The notes below the pieces were generated by a model. It ran no database searches. It was not told where the DNA came from and was given only the letters and a program-made list of their open reading frames with translations. This document shows positions 44,430-52,925 of a stretch of DNA of 62,712 bases, in pieces (position 1 is the first letter of the stretch; each line of letters begins with the position of its first letter). Made by a program: the position numbers and the translations under genes. Source of the stretch: Moraxellaceae bacterium (GTDB taxonomy: Bacteria; Pseudomonadota; Gammaproteobacteria; Pseudomonadales; Moraxellaceae); assembly GCA_018260315.1 (NCBI GenBank), contig JAGLBJ010000002.1:1-62712 (forward strand). Direction: 5' to 3'.

Positions 44430-45431
44430 ATGCTACTACATATGCCGCGTCAGCCGGTTGAAATTCAAGTGAAACATTTAAACGATAGCTTGGAGCAGCA
44501 ACAGCTTTATTTGGCGGCTGAAATGCTGGATAAAAAACAGCAGCGCGACCTTAAAAAGCAGCAAAAATCGGCCCAGAAAAAACGTGAAAAACAGGACGTG
44601 CGTATTTTTGTCCTCGATTTTAAAGGCGATATTCGGGCCAGTGCGCTAGAGCATTTACGCGAGGAAATCACCCTGATTTTATCGATGGCGCGAGCCGGTA
44701 AAGATAAAATCGTGCTGCGGTTGTCGAGTCCGGGCGGTATGGTGCACAGTTATGGCTTAGCGGCGGCACAGTTGGCACGCCTGCGTGAAGCAGGTTTTGA
44801 GTTGACCATTTGCGTGGACCAGGTGGCAGCAAGTGGCGGCTATATGATGGCCTGTGTGGCGCAAACTATTATTGCAGCGCCGTTTGCCGTGGTCGGCTCA
44901 ATTGGCGTCGTGGCTGAAATGCCCAATTTTTATCAATTGTTAAAACGCCTCAATATCGATTTTGACGTATACACAGCAGGCGAATACAAACGCACGGTCA
45001 CGGTGTTTGGCGAAAACAGCGACGAAGATAAAGCCAAATTTGAGGCAGAGCTTCAGCAAACACATGATTTATTTAAGCATTTTGTTGAAACATATCGTCC
45101 GCAGCTTAATATTGCCGAAGTTTCAACCGGTGAACACTGGTATGGTGAGGACGCCATTAAATTAAACCTAATCGATAAATTGCAAACCTCAGATGCCTAT
45201 TTGCTTTCACTATTACCCGATTATGATGTCTACGCCTTGCATTCACGCGCCAAACCAACGCTGGCCGAAAAATTGGGTTTAACCGCAGCCCGGTTGGGGG
45301 CAAATATGGTCAATCGGGCGTTACCGCATGTGGCCGACTATGCTCAAAATGTGCTCGCTGAAGGTCTGAATGGGCGGTTGCGCGGGCCTAAAGGGTTGCC
45401 GATGGTGCTGGAACGGTTTTGGCAACGTTAA
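44430..45431 (+). CDS. sohB: Inner-membrane protease SohB
   Basis: About 333 residues. ATG at 44430 has GAGAG eight bases upstream; an ATG six codons earlier has none. S49 (SppA) family: catalytic Ser in VAASGGYMMA, Lys in EYKRTVTVFG, and the SPGGMVHSYG block. A coiled-coil-like basic N-terminus (about 35-65) replaces the usual membrane helix: I see no clear transmembrane segment, unlike E. coli SohB. Downstream of yeaC. Confidence 0.86.
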   Translation: MLLHMPRQPVEIQVKHLNDSLEQQQLYLAAEMLDKKQQRDLKKQQKSAQKKREKQDVRIFVLDFKGDIRASALEHLREEITLILSMARAGKDKIVLRLSSPGGMVHSYGLAAAQLARLREAGFELTICVDQVAASGGYMMACVAQTIIAAPFAVVGSIGVVAEMPNFYQLLKRLNIDFDVYTAGEYKRTVTVFGENSDEDKAKFEAELQQTHDLFKHFVETYRPQLNIAEVSTGEHWYGEDAIKLNLIDKLQTSDAYLLSLLPDYDVYALHSRAKPTLAEKLGLTAARLGANMVNRALPHVADYAQNVLAEGLNGRLRGPKGLPMVLERFWQR

Positions 45432-45488
45432 TTTTATTGTTTAACAATGGCAAATATTTTTCAAGGCTTTTTAAAACGACTAGCCCGT

Positions 45489-46286
45489 TTAATGTGCCAA
45501 CCGTTGCCGCACCATTTCAAACAGACAAATAGAACCGGCGATGCTCACGTTGAGGGATTCTTGTCCACCGGGCTGCGGAATGGCTAACGTTTGGGCATGG
45601 TTTAATGCGATAGGGCTGATCCCTTGCCCTTCATTGCCCAAAATCCAGGCGACGGGCGGCTTTAAATCCAAGTCATATAGCGATTGCGTGGCATGCGAAC
45701 TGGTCGCCAGTAAGGGTAGGGGAAAATCTGTCAGTAAGGACGCTAAATCGACATGTTCATAAAGGGTTAAACTCAATTGTGCGCCCATACCGGCGCGCAA
45801 TGTACGCGGTGCCCAAACCGAGGCCGTACCAACCGTACACAACACTTGACGAATACCCGCCGCCGCCGCACTGCGCAACAATGTTCCGACGTTGCCTGCA
45901 TCTTGAACATTATCTAAAATTAACACATCATTATGAAATTGATTGGGAAGATTAGGCGTCTGCCAGGTATAAACGCCTAAAATGTCAATACCGTTAGGTA
46001 AGGCACTGACTGAACGATACAGTGCATCGGGCAACAGATAGGTCGGCACATCGGGCCAAGCAGCTAATAATGGCAACACTTCTGCATGCTTAAAAGCGTT
46101 TTCGGTCAGCCACAATTGCTCGGGTTCGCACCCTGTATTCAACAATGCCGTCAATAAATGCACGCCTTCTAACAATGTTTGCCCGTGTTTGCGACGTTGC
46201 CCCGCCTCTTCGAGCAAGCCGCGAACATGCTTAAAGCGGGCATTATCACGCGATTGTATCCAGAACGGGTCAGGGCGATTGAGCAT
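45489..46286 (-). CDS. TrmH-family RNA ribose methyltransferase
   Basis: 265 residues of the SPOUT class: N-terminal substrate-binding region (LLEGVHLLTALL), SAM-binding knot motifs DNVQDAGNVGTLLRSAAAAG, ILGNEGQGI and IPQPGGQESLNVSIA. It is likely an rRNA 2'-O-methyltransferase (as RlmB-like) or tRNA enzyme; the family cannot fix the target nucleotide. Next gene on the strand upstream is fbp. Confidence 0.88.
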   Translation of the reverse strand: MLNRPDPFWIQSRDNARFKHVRGLLEEAGQRRKHGQTLLEGVHLLTALLNTGCEPEQLWLTENAFKHAEVLPLLAAWPDVPTYLLPDALYRSVSALPNGIDILGVYTWQTPNLPNQFHNDVLILDNVQDAGNVGTLLRSAAAAGIRQVLCTVGTASVWAPRTLRAGMGAQLSLTLYEHVDLASLLTDFPLPLLATSSHATQSLYDLDLKPPVAWILGNEGQGISPIALNHAQTLAIPQPGGQESLNVSIAGSICLFEMVRQRLAH

Positions 46287-46336
46287 GCTTAAATCAACTT
46301 TTAGATAAGGGTCAAGGAGTTTTTAAATTTAAATGA

Positions 46337-47389
46337 TCAATCTAGATCAGGTTTGACATAGGCCGCATGATACCCTTGCAACCGTTCGATTTCATGACGC
46401 GACCCCAGCATAACCGGTACACGTTGATGTAGCTGTAATGGCATAATATCTAAAATACGTTGTTCACCGGTAATGGCAGCGCCGCCTGCGGCTTCCACCA
46501 GAAAACTCATCGGACTGGCTTCATAGAGCAAACGCAAACGACCTGCAACTCCGGGATTTTTGCGGTCATGCGGATATAAAAATACCCCGCCGCGACTGAG
46601 AACACGGTGTACATCGCCCACCATCGAACCGACCCAGCGCATGTTAAAATCTTTACCGCGAATGCCCGTTTTACCCGCCAGACATTCCTCAATATACTGC
46701 GTAACTGGTGCATGCCAATGGCGTTGGTTGCTGGTATTAATCGCAAATTCCTGCGTATCGACAGGCACGGACAATTGTTCAGCCGTCAAATAAAATTCAC
46801 CACTTTTAGGGTCTAGGGTAAATACATCAACACGCTGGCCCAAACTTAAAATAAGCAACGTTGACGGACCATATAAAACATAACCTGCCGCGCGCTGCTG
46901 TTTGCCGGGCTGAAAAAAATCTTGCGCAGTCGGCATTTGGCCCAATTTAACATGCGGTAAAATAGAAAAAATCGTACCGACACTGATATTAATATCGATA
47001 TTGCTCGAACCGTCTAACGGGTCAAACGCCACCAAAAACGCTGCATCGGGATTGCATGGAATGATATCGTCCTGTTCTTCAGAGGCCAATGCCGCCACAT
47101 GTCCGCCCTGTTGCAAGGTATCGACCAAAATTTTATCGGATAGTATATCTAAAGTTTTTTGTGTTTCGCCCTGTACGTTTTGCTGCGCGGCACTGCCCAA
47201 AATACCTGCCAGTGCCCCATGATTAAGTGCCTGACTGATTTGGCGGCAGGCACGACCAATATCGTTCAGTAAAGCGGCGAGGCTTTCATTATGGGGCGTG
47301 TTTTGGCTGCTGATGCCTAATTGTTCGTCTAAATAAGATTTTAAAGTCGTTAAAGTGCCTTGCGCGGCGTCATTGCTGTTAACTGTCAT
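46337..47389 (-). CDS. fbp: Fructose-1,6-bisphosphatase class 1
   Basis: 350 residues; catalytic/metal motif DPLDGSSNIDINISVGTIF near 125-143, EEQDD near 106-110 and GRLRLLYEASPMSFLVEAAG near 292-311. Gluconeogenic enzyme. Length slightly above the E. coli 332. Independent minus-strand gene between TrmH and hemL. Confidence 0.95.
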   Translation of the reverse strand: MTVNSNDAAQGTLTTLKSYLDEQLGISSQNTPHNESLAALLNDIGRACRQISQALNHGALAGILGSAAQQNVQGETQKTLDILSDKILVDTLQQGGHVAALASEEQDDIIPCNPDAAFLVAFDPLDGSSNIDINISVGTIFSILPHVKLGQMPTAQDFFQPGKQQRAAGYVLYGPSTLLILSLGQRVDVFTLDPKSGEFYLTAEQLSVPVDTQEFAINTSNQRHWHAPVTQYIEECLAGKTGIRGKDFNMRWVGSMVGDVHRVLSRGGVFLYPHDRKNPGVAGRLRLLYEASPMSFLVEAAGGAAITGEQRILDIMPLQLHQRVPVMLGSRHEIERLQGYHAAYVKPDLD

Positions 47390-47465
47390 TTAAAAACGCT
47401 CCAATATGTTAGTAGGCAAATCGTTTGTATCAGTTAAAATAATAACCATTGTTGAAAATAGAATA

Positions 47466-48773
47466 TTAAATAGCGTGCGCCATTTCCTTCAACGTTTGTT
47501 CAGCAGCAACCAGGGTTTTATCCAAATCATCATGAGTATGCGCTGAAGAAATAAAGCCGGCTTCAAAGGCAGAAGGTGCCAGGTAAACCCCACGCTTTAA
47601 CATGCCATGAAAAAACTGCTTAAACTGCTCAACATTGGTGGCGAGCATAGCCTCATAAGTGGATAAATCGGTTTGCGCGGTAAAATACAGTCCAAACATG
47701 CCGCCAATATGCCGTGTCTGAAGCGCAATATCATAATGCGTTGCATGCGCCTTAAGCCCATTTAACAAATAGGACAATTTTTGCTCTAATCGCGTATAAA
47801 AATCTGGACGGGTCAAATGTTTAAACATGGCCAAGCCGGCTTGCATGGCCAATGGATTACCCGATAACGTTCCCGCTTGATAAACGCCGCCCAAAGGGGC
47901 AATAAACTGCATAATATCTTTGCGCCCACCAAATGCACCTACCGGCAGGCCTGCGCCGATGATTTTACCCAGCGTGGTTAAATCGGGCGTAATACCGTAG
48001 TGTGCCTGCGCACCGCCTAATGCGACTCTAAACCCGGTCATCACTTCATCAAAAATCAACACGCTGCCTGCCTTGGTACAACTATCGCGCAAGCCTTGTA
48101 AAAATCCCTCTTGCGGCAATACCAGATTCATATTACCGGCTACTGGTTCTACAATAATACAAGCAATATCATCAGCATAGAGTTTGAAGCAGGCTTCAAC
48201 CGCAGCCAAATCATTATAAGGCAATGTTAAGGTATGTTGTGCCAAATCGGCCGGCACGCCAAGCGAGGTCGGTACGCCAAGCGTCAACATGCCCGAACCG
48301 GCCTTGACCAGTAGTGAATCGGCATGCCCATGATAGCAGCCTTCAAATTTAACGATTTTATTGCGTCCGGTAAAGCCACGTGCTAGCCGAATCGCACTCA
48401 TGCAGGCTTCAGTACCACTGTTGGTCATGCGTATCAGGTCCATCGACGGCATAATTTGGCAGATTAAATCCGCTAAAGTCACTTCTGACGGGGTAGGCGC
48501 ACCAAAACTTAGGCCATGCGCGGCTGCTTGTTGCACTGCTTGTACGATGTCCGGGTGGGCATGCCCCAAAATCATCGGCCCCCACGAGCCGACATAATCA
48601 ATATATTGTTTTTGTTCAACATCGTATAAGTAAGCGCCTTGAGCCCGTTCTATAAAAACCGGAGTACCGCCTACGCCTTTAAATGCGCGCACGGGTGAAT
48701 TTACACCACCCGGAATATGTTGTATGGCTGCGTCAAACCATTCGGCGCTGGTGGTCGGTTGCGATGGGGACAT
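47466..48773 (-). CDS. hemL: Glutamate-1-semialdehyde 2,1-aminomutase
   Basis: 435 residues of the class III aminotransferase fold: [32 protein letters not shown] and the PLP-lysine motif [17 protein letters not shown]. Makes 5-aminolevulinate for haem. Strong family match over full length. Confidence 0.96.
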   Translation of the reverse strand: MSPSQPTTSAEWFDAAIQHIPGGVNSPVRAFKGVGGTPVFIERAQGAYLYDVEQKQYIDYVGSWGPMILGHAHPDIVQAVQQAAAHGLSFGAPTPSEVTLADLICQIMPSMDLIRMTNSGTEACMSAIRLARGFTGRNKIVKFEGCYHGHADSLLVKAGSGMLTLGVPTSLGVPADLAQHTLTLPYNDLAAVEACFKLYADDIACIIVEPVAGNMNLVLPQEGFLQGLRDSCTKAGSVLIFDEVMTGFRVALGGAQAHYGITPDLTTLGKIIGAGLPVGAFGGRKDIMQFIAPLGGVYQAGTLSGNPLAMQAGLAMFKHLTRPDFYTRLEQKLSYLLNGLKAHATHYDIALQTRHIGGMFGLYFTAQTDLSTYEAMLATNVEQFKQFFHGMLKRGVYLAPSAFEAGFISSAHTHDDLDKTLVAAEQTLKEMAHAI

Positions 48774-48985
48774 AAGGCAGTATCCTAAAGGGTTTGGTTA
48801 TTTAAATTAAAACGGCATACACTAGCGGGATATCGGCTGATTTTAGCATAGAAGCAGGTAAAATATTGAAGATACGTTTAATGCCAAAGGTCTTGCATAT
48901 GTATGATCGTGGTTGAAACTGACTGTTTGACGATTTTTTGTACGGCAGTTTAATAATTGTTTTGAATGAACCTAGCGAGCATTTG

Positions 48986-49615
48986 ATGAACTTAGTCCCT
49001 GTAACAACCGTGAATCATTTTGTACCATCTTATCTTGAAACACTTAATCGCCTGTGGTTTGGCATGCTCAATGCGGGGCCGAATGCGCCGCTTGTCGTCG
49101 TGCATTGTGCCATTTTTCTGGCTGATTATCTGTTTTATGCCGTGCCGTTGGTCCTGCTGGCGTACTGGTTTAGGGGCAATGATGACCAAAAAAGGCTGGC
49201 GTTAAAGGCGGTTGCGGTGGCCCTGGTTGCTATTGGGCTGGCGCAAATAGTCGGTTATTTTTACCCGCATCCACGGCCTTTTATGGTAGGCGTTGGTCGG
49301 ACCTTGATGACTCATATAGCTGACCCGTCATTTCCAAGCGACCATATGACGGTGTTTGGCGCGGTGGGCTGGACGTTCGTGCTAGCTAGAGTGTTTGGGA
49401 TTGGAGCGCTTTTATTTGTTTTAGGCCTGCTAATTGCCTGGGCGCGTGTTTATTTGGGCGTGCATTTTCCGTTTGATATGTTAGGTGCCGTGTTACTGAG
49501 TTTATTGGTTGCACTGGCGATGGAGCCTCTTTGGAAAATTTATGGCGTGGCATTTAGTCGGCCGTTTATCATACTTTCCCATAAGATTTTACAGTTCTTC
49601 AAGTTAACCTCTTGA
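48986..49615 (+). CDS. PAP2-type phosphatase (BcrC-like)
   Basis: About 209 residues from the ATG at 48986 (a TTG at 48938 would lengthen it by 16 with no ribosome site). Five to six membrane helices and the PAP2 active site: HPRPFM, FPSDHMT, and ARVYLGVHFPFDMLGA (catalytic His). Likely an undecaprenyl-pyrophosphate or other lipid-phosphate phosphatase. Ends at a bidirectional terminator shared with rpmG. Confidence 0.87.
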   Translation: MNLVPVTTVNHFVPSYLETLNRLWFGMLNAGPNAPLVVVHCAIFLADYLFYAVPLVLLAYWFRGNDDQKRLALKAVAVALVAIGLAQIVGYFYPHPRPFMVGVGRTLMTHIADPSFPSDHMTVFGAVGWTFVLARVFGIGALLFVLGLLIAWARVYLGVHFPFDMLGAVLLSLLVALAMEPLWKIYGVAFSRPFIILSHKILQFFKLTS

Positions 49616-49617
49616 AT

Positions 49618-49649
49618 AAAAAAAGCCCACTTCAAAAAATGGGCTTTTT
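49618..49649. terminator. Bidirectional terminator
   Basis: AAAAAGCCCA-N10-TGGGCTTTTT, U-run on both strands, 3 bp after the PAP2 stop and about 30 bp after the rpmG stop. Confidence 0.9.
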
Positions 49650-49678
49650 ACATCAATCAAAAAATATCTAAAATAGAA

Positions 49679-49834
49679 TTATTTGATTTTGGCTTCCTTG
49701 AAAATCACATGCTGACGTACAACGGGATCAAATTTTTTGATTTCCATTTTTTCAGGCATAGTGCGTTTGTTTTTTGTCGTGGTATAGAAAAAACCGGTAC
49801 CGGCACTTGACACTAAGCGGATTTTATCGCGCAT
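49679..49834 (-). CDS. rpmG: 50S ribosomal protein L33
   Basis: 51 residues, [20 protein letters not shown] onward to KEAKIK. No CxxC zinc ribbon, i.e. the C-minus form usual in gammaproteobacteria. Short gene read directly from the sequence; a CTGGAG lies 6 bases upstream of the ATG. Co-transcribed with rpmB 17 bp upstream. Confidence 0.96.
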   Translation of the reverse strand: MRDKIRLVSSAGTGFFYTTTKNKRTMPEKMEIKKFDPVVRQHVIFKEAKIK

Positions 49835-49851
49835 TTGAAACTCCTGGAGAT

Positions 49852-50088
49852 TTAAATATGTTGACCTTGAGCACGCATGTTGGCAATCACTTGCTCAATG
49901 CCCAATTTATCAATAATGCGCATGCCTTTAGTGGTAAGGCGTAAGCGAACAAAACGATTTTCGCTTTCGACCCAGAAACGGTGATGATGCAGGTTCGGTT
50001 CAAAACGACGTTTGGTTTTGTTGTTCGCGTGCGATACGTTGTTACCAACGATAGGGCGCTTACCGGTCACTTGGCAAACTTTAGACAT
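49852..50088 (-). CDS. rpmB: 50S ribosomal protein L28
   Basis: 78 residues starting [24 protein letters not shown] is about six bases before the ATG at 50088; an in-frame upstream extension is not family-like. One unpaired Cys in the N-terminal motif, no zinc ribbon. Precedes rpmG. Confidence 0.97.
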   Translation of the reverse strand: MSKVCQVTGKRPIVGNNVSHANNKTKRRFEPNLHHHRFWVESENRFVRLRLTTKGMRIIDKLGIEQVIANMRAQGQHI

Positions 50089-50245
50089 GGTCAACTCCAT
50101 TGCATTGTGCGAATTTGAGTCTACAAAATCCCAAAATTCGCCAATTGAATAAAAAATAAACGCTAGATTCACAATCTAGATTAAAAAATCAAGTGGCGCA
50201 TTTTGCCAGAAAATTGATCAATCAGCAAGGCTTTATGGTTTAATT

Positions 50246-51868
50246 TTAGCGAATTGTCCGCTTCAACAACATTTTAAGCACCGCGCGTTTAGGTTTAAAC
50301 GGCGGTAAAATCAAGCCAATCGCGTAGAATCGCGGCCGAATAAGCACAGAGCGCGCATTACTCATGGTTACAAATCCTTCATGCCCATGATATTTGCCCA
50401 TACCGGACGCTCCAACGCCGCCGACCGCCAAATCATCTTGAGCAAAATGCGTAATGACATCATTAACCCCAAAATGCCCCGAACGCGTCCGCTCCGAAAT
50501 GTAACGCGCACGGCTGGTGTCGTAGTCCATATAATACAGTGCCAACGGGTGCGGGCGTTTATTGATAAAAGCAATGGCTTCATCTAAATGGGCATATTGA
50601 TAAACCAATAAAATCGGCCCAAAAATTTCTTCTTGAGCAATGCGCATATCATCGGTTAAATGCGTGATAATCAGGGGCGCAATTTTGCGTACATCGCTTA
50701 AATCTTCTGTAGATTTGGATAATTCGACAATACGCGCGCCTTTACTACGCGCATCTTCAATAAAATCCTGCAAGCGTTTATACTGCTTGTCATTGATAAT
50801 ACTGGTGTAGTCTTCATTGTGTTTAATCGTCGGATAATATTTATTGGCCCAGTATTTGGCTTGTTCGATGAAATTTTCAACCTGTTCTTGCGCGACAAAC
50901 GCATAATCGGGCGCAATGCAGGTTTGTCCTGAATTCCATAATTTACCAAACATAATGCGCTCGGCTGCATCTTTCACCGGCATTTCAGGATGAACAATGA
51001 CGGGTGATTTTCCGCCTAATTCCAATAACACCGGAGTCAGGTTTTCGGCAGCATTTTTCATAATGATTTTACCCACCGCTGTAGAGCCGGTAAAGGTAAT
51101 CTGGTCAAAGGCCAGGCAGCCAAAATAGTCTGAAATCGGACCGCTACCGGTAATAATACTGACTTCATCGGGGGTAAAATATTGAGAGAACAACTGCTTT
51201 AAAAGCTTGCCCAATTGCACACTTGAGCTAGAGGTTTTGATCATTGCGCGATTGCCAGCCGCCAAAGCAAAAATAAGCGGACTAATGGCCAAAAAGAGCG
51301 GATAATTCCACGGTGAAATAATGCCGACCACGCCAAGCGGGCTATATTCAATCATCGCACGCGCTGGCATAAACAGAGCATTGACCTGACGTTTTTGCGG
51401 TTTTATCCATTCGGACAAGTGCTTAATGACATAATGACAATGACCAATGCAGCTTAAGACTTCAGACATCAATGTTTCTTCTTTTGAACGATTGCCATAA
51501 TCCCTGGAAATCGCATCACAGATGGCATCTTGATGGTCCACTAACAGTTTTTGCACACGTTCTACACGGTGAATTCGTTCAGCAAGGCTGGGGTGGCAAT
51601 CCGCTAAAAAGGCAGCCTTTTGCGCAGCTAATAAGTCGTCTAATTGGCGTAATTGGGCAATATCGTCTAACGTTAAGGTTTGCGCGGTGTTGTGTGCATC
51701 GCGAACGCGTCCTGTGCCTAGGGTTGTTTTTTTATGCTGCGCCTTGTAGTCTTCTAATGTGGTAAGTGCAGAGGGCGTGGTCGCTTCAGATGCATTTTGT
51801 GGCGTCGTAGCTTCTGAAGAGGTGGCTTCTGCGGACGTAGCGTCTGCGGGGGTTGTTAAAGAGTTCAT
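50246..51868 (-). CDS. Coniferyl-aldehyde-dehydrogenase-like ALDH
   Basis: 540 residues: NAD(P)-dependent aldehyde dehydrogenase with SPWNYPLFLAISPLIFALAAG, ELGGKSPVIVH and the catalytic Cys in NSGQTCIAPDY. Closest recognisable subgroup is the coniferyl aldehyde dehydrogenase type found next to rpmBG in Acinetobacter. The N-terminal ~45 residues are a Thr/Ser/Glu/Ala low-complexity extension (EATS/EATT units repeated) absent from most family members. Two basic/hydrophobic patches at the C-terminus may contact membrane. A TetR gene is divergent. Confidence 0.87.
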   Translation of the reverse strand: MNSLTTPADATSAEATSSEATTPQNASEATTPSALTTLEDYKAQHKKTTLGTGRVRDAHNTAQTLTLDDIAQLRQLDDLLAAQKAAFLADCHPSLAERIHRVERVQKLLVDHQDAICDAISRDYGNRSKEETLMSEVLSCIGHCHYVIKHLSEWIKPQKRQVNALFMPARAMIEYSPLGVVGIISPWNYPLFLAISPLIFALAAGNRAMIKTSSSSVQLGKLLKQLFSQYFTPDEVSIITGSGPISDYFGCLAFDQITFTGSTAVGKIIMKNAAENLTPVLLELGGKSPVIVHPEMPVKDAAERIMFGKLWNSGQTCIAPDYAFVAQEQVENFIEQAKYWANKYYPTIKHNEDYTSIINDKQYKRLQDFIEDARSKGARIVELSKSTEDLSDVRKIAPLIITHLTDDMRIAQEEIFGPILLVYQYAHLDEAIAFINKRPHPLALYYMDYDTSRARYISERTRSGHFGVNDVITHFAQDDLAVGGVGASGMGKYHGHEGFVTMSNARSVLIRPRFYAIGLILPPFKPKRAVLKMLLKRTIR

Positions 51869-51902
51869 GCTATGCTCGGAAAACGATCTGAAAGCGCTAT
51901 TT

Positions 51903-51920
51903 TTAGAGTAAATGCTCTAA
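51903..51920. promoter_or_regulatory. Candidate TetR operator
   Basis: TTAGAG-TAAATG-CTCTAA, a perfect 6-bp inverted repeat with a 6-bp spacer, 35 bp upstream of the ALDH start and 83 bp before the TetR ATG. Position suits an operator controlling both genes. Confidence 0.55.
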
Positions 51921-52002
51921 TTTGTCAATCTATACTATGTTAATGTTCGCAATTTAACGGTATCCTTCGTTGATTGTCATTGGTCTAACATGTGGCGTGT
52001 TT

Positions 52003-52806
52003 ATGAGTCTAAAAACTCAAGCAATTGCCCCTAACGAGGCGCCTTTGGTCGGAAAAGTGTCCAGAATTAAAGAAAAGCGGCCTAAAGCCCTAAAGGGTAA
52101 AGCGCTAACACCCTCCACAACGGTCATCACCACGCGCGAACGTATTTTACAGGTGAGTTTACGGTTGTTTAACGAACGGGGCGAGCGGCTGGTTACGACT
52201 AATCATATTGCAGCAGAGTTAGTAATCAGTCCGGGCAACTTATACTATTATTTTAAAAATAAAACCGAGATTATTATTGAGTTGCTTAAATGCTATCAAA
52301 ACTGCATTTTACAGGTGCTTACGCTACCTGAACGCCCCCTGACGGTAAACGATAAGTTAAATTATTATCGGTCTTTGAATGATTATTTTTGGCAATATCG
52401 GTTTATTCATCGTGATATTAAAACCCTCATTGAAATGACCCCACGTTTAAAACAACAAACTGTGCAATTTATGCAGCAGGTGATGGGACGGGCCAGAACC
52501 ATTTATCAGGGTTTTGCAGATGCCGGCCTGATGATGATTGCTGAAGATGAAATTGAGGCGCTCATTATCAATATCTGGATAGTGCTGAGTAATTGGAGCG
52601 GTTTTTTGTTAATGACGGGGCATTTGGACAGTGCACAAAAAGAAACAGGAGCTCAGGACGAATGGTGGATTATGCAAGGTCTGAGGCAAATGATTTTTTT
52701 GGAAAAACCTTATCAAACGTTGCAAAGTCAGGCCGTGTATACACAGTTATTAAAGCAGTATGGCGGCGGCGAGTGGTTTGTTCGTCAGTTGATTTGTGAA
52801 GATTAA
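52003..52806 (+). CDS. TetR-family transcriptional regulator
   Basis: 267 residues from the ATG at 52003 (a TTG at 51970 is in frame). TetR HTH at about residues 45-95 (RERILQVSLRLFNERGERLVT, then GNLYYYFKNKTEII). Basic 40-residue N-terminal tail (KEKRPKALKGKA) may add DNA contacts. Divergent from the aldehyde dehydrogenase, suggesting local regulation. Ligand unknown. Confidence 0.85.
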   Translation: MSLKTQAIAPNEAPLVGKVSRIKEKRPKALKGKALTPSTTVITTRERILQVSLRLFNERGERLVTTNHIAAELVISPGNLYYYFKNKTEIIIELLKCYQNCILQVLTLPERPLTVNDKLNYYRSLNDYFWQYRFIHRDIKTLIEMTPRLKQQTVQFMQQVMGRARTIYQGFADAGLMMIAEDEIEALIINIWIVLSNWSGFLLMTGHLDSAQKETGAQDEWWIMQGLRQMIFLEKPYQTLQSQAVYTQLLKQYGGGEWFVRQLICED

Positions 52807-52925
52807 GGTTTTTTGTTGCGTAAAAAGTGCGCGTACAGTAAAGTGAAAGTATTCATCAGTGAACGAGTTCACTAGAACATACAATATTAGGCAAACATGC
52901 TTAAACAGGAATGAGGTCTAAGCTC

